Assembly (NCBI GenBank): GCA_914767715.1
Contig: OU612073.1
Coordinates: 7,936,001-8,000,000 of the forward strand
From: Membranipora membranacea
Lineage: Eukaryota > Bryozoa > Gymnolaemata > Cheilostomatida > Membraniporidae
DNA: 64,000 nt
Direction: 5' to 3'
Shown here: piece by piece, positions 60,513 through 64,000 of the stretch
Numbering within the stretch: position 1 is the first letter of the stretch
How the letters are laid out: each line of letters begins with the position of its first letter
Program-made: the position numbers and the translations under genes
Notes under the pieces: generated by a model
Told to the model about the DNA's origin: nothing
Database searches by the model: none
The model's input: the letters and a program-made list of their open reading frames with translations, nothing else

Positions 60513-61298
60513 ATGACATTGTCTGCACATTTTGCCTTATCATGGCCGATGAGGTCATGCAGTGAGATAAAAACAAATTCCAGCTATTGGTGTAGTATGG
60601 CTTGAAAGAGTCCATCATTCTTAGAAAAACCAGATGTCACAATGATGAGTTCTAAGGACCCGTCCATCAGATAGGTCAAACTTTAGGAAATCGGACGATT
60701 GAGATAGATGAGAGTTCAATGAAGATCAAGTCAAAACAGTGGAAAAGGCCTAGGTCTTCTTTGACGGTCATAAATTAACAAGGGGATGGGTTAGAAATTG
60801 TCACATATCAATGCAGTTTAAGCGCTCTAGCTTGGCTATGCATTGCTACTTCCAGCTATCCCGGCACAGTTTGAGTTCTTAAACTAATATCAATGCAACC
60901 TATAGGCTAGATTAAAGGGAAAGGAAGCAAAGTTTCACCTCTAGGAACAAGCTCAAGAAAGCTGAAATGATATCCGGAAGATGTCTGTACTTTGTTTCCT
61001 CTTGAGTGTTTGGATGCTACTAGATTAGCGCATTCCTCCATCATGCTGATAACAGCTCCGCAGTGCATGTATGTGTGAGTGCCACAATCGTGTATGTCTG
61101 CTATATGGGTGAGCACACTCTCAGAGAAACGCCTGCTCGACTGTAAAATCTTACTACCACCTGCAGAGAAGACAGGGTGTGTTTAAATCTGCACATCTTG
61201 ATTTCAAAAGAATTTAGAGATAGTCGTGTCTAAACGGCTGGACAAGTTTTGTTTCATATAATATTACCCTAAATGAATAAATATTAGCTAGTGATAAG
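60513..61298. repeat. Segmental duplication, copy C (right of the LINE)
   Basis: Continuation of the unit begun at 58177-58254. It corresponds to 51305-52096 of copy A and contains one intact thioesterase exon and a family B MITE. Confidence 0.9.
60939..61160 (-). CDS. Acyl-CoA thioesterase hotdog exon, copy C
   Basis: A 222-nt exon with intact acceptor (CTGCAG/GTGGTAG) and donor (AGAG/GTGAAA), encoding the same hotdog helix as 51737-51958 with a few changes (NKVQTSS, HFSFLEL). It is the copy nearest any upstream exons. The exon that should follow exists only as the damaged copy B at 56868 or the intact copy A at 50646, both across the LINE. Confidence 0.65.
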
Positions 61299-62402
61299 TT
61301 TAGGAGTGACTGAATGTTGCCAGCGCTTATTTTTGGATAGCTGTGTTGGGAGTCTATGTAAAGTAATGAGTAAAGGTTAACTAGTCTCAAATTTAGTTAT
61401 TTAAAGTGTGTGCAAAATGGCAAACTTTTCATATTGTCAATTCTTTACTCCTCTAGTCTTGGGTTTGGTCAAACTTGAATCCGGGCTGTATGTCATAGCG
61501 GCTGAGCTATATGACGCTTCTCGATTGAAAATATGCTTGATCATAAGAGATGACAGTTTGTACCGGTTACATTCATCAATATCGATGTGGTGGGGGAAGT
61601 GTAGCCTTCCCAATGCCAACAAAGCACCAGCTCCAGCTCCATGTTGGAGGAAATGCTTCCTCTAGCTTATCCAAATCCATCAAACTTTCTTCTTAGTGTC
61701 ATGGTCAAGTGTGCAAATCAGTACCCCATATTTGATTTGGAACAGATGCAGCCCTCAATAGGTATTATGATTGTCAACTAGTTTGCTTTTTTTGAGAAAT
61801 TGCAGAGAGAAGGGGAAAATGAAGTAAATCTCTACACATTTTGGAGAAGCTTTATTGCAGCGGCAGTGGTGGTCATTAAAAACCTTAACCAGACATGGCA
61901 TACTTATTTGAGGAAAACAGGATCTGATTTATTTTAATGTAAATATGTTGCCGTCGTGTTTATAACAATTATTATTCAAAATGTCCAATAATATTAATTT
62001 TTTTTAAGGTCAAGACTTAGATAAGGTCACAATTTAGGCCGTTGACGATAGTTTAAGGATCTGGCACCAAATATTGAACCTTATCAGAGCACCAACGCTC
62101 TCAAGGTTAAAACGAGGATAAGCCAAAAATTGGGCTTGTATGATTGGCTGTCTGATGGCTGTCATAATTTTACCGATTCTAGGATGACGATGACAATGAC
62201 GTATCCTTTACGAAAAAGATATTGTCTCTTTTAACTTCATCAATTTGCTTGGCGTCATTTTAAATGTATTTATGACAAGTAATGAAATTCTCAAAATCTT
62301 CTGCGGTCGACCATTTTTTTTCCAAACTACTTACAGGGTCAAGAATTTTCAAAAATATGATGAGACGGCTAATTTTGACGGCAGCTTTATCTGCTGACTC
62401 AC
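61299..62402. other. Unassigned region
   Basis: No gene recognised. The frames at 61408-61665 (plus) and 61437-61622 (minus) overlap and neither is recognisable. A missing thioesterase exon with compatible phase could lie here. Confidence 0.4.
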
Positions 62403-62562
62403 CGGCTTTGAGTCACTACACGATTGCTGCTGTTGATATCAGAAAACTCATCAGAAGTTAGTACTCCATGATTCATTCCAAAAGCATCGTCCAGATCGTT
62501 TCCATGTTTCCGCTCTCCCTCCACGGCTGAGCCTTCCTTCTGATTATGCAAGATACCACCTC
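62403..62562 (-). CDS. Candidate coding exon of unknown gene
   Basis: 160 nt open on the minus strand, bounded by ATTCCAG and CAAAGCCG/GTGAGT, encoding a polar segment with KEGSAVEGERKHGNDLDDAF and DEFSDINSSNR. The consensus splice sites and residue composition suggest a real exon, perhaps upstream in the thioesterase gene, but its end phase (2) does not fit the exon at 61160 (needs 1), so at least one exon would lie between. Function unknown. Confidence 0.45.
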
Positions 62563-64000
62563 CTGGAATATCACATCTACTGTAACTTAGTCTAGGTAGG
62601 TAGTTAGGTAGACAGGATGACAGTGATGCTACCCCTTGATGTGAGCTTGCATGATGAGATTAAATAAGCACTTGGTACATGTTCCAACAAGTGTTGGCAA
62701 AAATATAATATCATTTGAAAATATAATTTAGTGACATTTTACTATGGATTAATGCAGTCTTGCAAGGTGAGCACAGACTTCCAACAGAAAAGTGGTTAAC
62801 GCAAGATTGCAATTGTCCTAAAAAGTTGTAAATTTGAGTGTATTTTTGGACCTGCACCCTATTTCACAAAAATATTTGGGAGCAGCTCAGTCCTTGTTTG
62901 GACTTGGACATCATGATGCATTATGGTTAAAAACACTCTTGTAGTGCCTAGTTTTGGGGATAATGCAGACCAACCCTCTTTCTCCAAAATAGTGCTAAAT
63001 CGGCTAATGAATATTCAGGGTTAGCCGCTAACAATGGTTATAGCTTTAATGTTATCACCCACGTTAAAGGCATACAGTCTTGCTTAGCACTGATAAATGA
63101 CTTGAGCAGGTAAAACCGACATAAATCAATATCAAAATTTATGGGTAATTGGAAATTTCCCAGATGACCTTGGAGATATAACACATTTTCGAGCATGTAC
63201 CACCATCAATTCAAAGCATTAACTTTTGGACACCTTTTTTAGTTGTTTCAGAGCTCAGATGTAATTGTATAAAGATTAGCTAACCATTACCTTGCTGGTC
63301 ATTTGGAAAGTGATCAAGTTGGTGACAGCTCAGTTTTGGCAGCTTGCTGCACACTTATGATTAGGAGGTCCTCTATGGCCTCACCTCTAGGATGCATTCT
63401 AGTTTTTTAGAATGTATCACATTCTCAGTATGAGGATTGGGGCACTTTGCGTCCCTCTTTAGGGGCAGCCCAATCTTCTGTTTCTTAGCAAACAGCAATC
63501 AAGTTGGTGACATGACAGTTTTGGTGTCAGATATGGTTTAGCGTATTCATTATTACTGCATCTTTTAGCCAAACAAGAGCCCACTATCCATTGACAGGCT
63601 GACCAAAGAGTATTGCAGGGGGATTGGGTCTTGATACTAAATCAGCTCTCATGTCAAAGACTTGGCATGAAATAGCACAATCGATTTCTGGTGAGTGAAT
63701 GGTATTGGTTACAATTAAACATAGACAATGTGCGGTGACCATCTGCAAGATTGATTTTTTTTGCCAAAAAGTATTTGTGGAAGGTTTTGGAAGGTTACCA
63801 AGGTTGAACTTGTATTGTTTATTTGTAAATTAAACACTGGGAAGGCTATATAAAATACTCTAATAAATGTTATTTGAGGACACAGGGTAATAAGGTAATT
63901 TTGGAAATAGGTTGGTTTATTATAATATATAGGTCATCAGAGAACAATGCAGAATAGTTCATCATTCTGTAGGATGATGAAACAGTGGCATATGACCTGA
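62563..64000. other. Right-edge region, no gene recognised
   Basis: AT-rich, without long frames. The second arm of the dispersed inverted repeat is at about 63365-63470. Confidence 0.45.
63365..63470. repeat. Dispersed inverted repeat, arm 2
   Basis: Reverse complement of 53071-53172 with scattered differences: AGGTCCTCTATGGCC, GGATGCATTCTAG and TCCCTCTTTAGGGGCAGCCC. Confidence 0.75.

Overview
This is a nuclear segment of an animal genome, AT-rich, with spliceosomal introns and many mobile elements. Nothing in it is bacterial or viral. The genes are typical metazoan housekeeping genes, but their introns of 0.1-6 kb are packed with short inverted-repeat elements (MITEs), tRNA-derived SINEs and decayed non-LTR retrotransposons. 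An invertebrate is likely, possibly a sponge or cnidarian; I cannot fix the phylum from sequence alone.

Layout. A complete 17-exon cullin-5 gene (minus strand, 2467-18357) has its 3' end near the left edge. Its intron 11 is about 5.9 kb and holds a LINE, a 0.5-kb foldback element and a hAT-like TIR element. Its exon 12 runs straight into a 24-copy, strictly 33-bp-periodic repeat in which nearly every copy carries a 5' splice site. A divergent, apparently complete 7-exon IBA57 gene follows (plus, 21747-27132), then a small 3-exon gene with a weak ankyrin-like segment (plus, 29651-31799). Next is a 14-exon AMP-binding acyl-CoA synthetase (plus, 35862-44684). From about 48 kb to the right edge the minus strand carries duplicated 3' exons of a hotdog-fold acyl-CoA thioesterase. 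Copy A (50-52 kb) is open. Copy B (56-58 kb) has one-base deletions. A third copy of one exon (61 kb) is separated from copy B by a 5'-truncated LINE. Broken exons related to the 29.6-kb gene are scattered through the same duplicated region.

The exon chains for cullin-5 (2325 nt), IBA57 (1008 nt), the ankyrin-like gene (516 nt) and the acyl-CoA synthetase (1791 nt) were read by eye from splice signals. Each sums to a multiple of three and ends in a stop, which supports the models. The genes do not form a pathway: ubiquitin ligase scaffold, mitochondrial Fe-S assembly, acyl-CoA formation and acyl-CoA hydrolysis. The last two act on the same metabolite pool, but I see no sign of coordinated control.

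The observation most worth following is the cullin-5 exon/intron boundary that has been tandemly amplified with its splice donor. If alternative donors are used, it would give an in-frame ladder of cullin isoforms growing by 11 residues per step.
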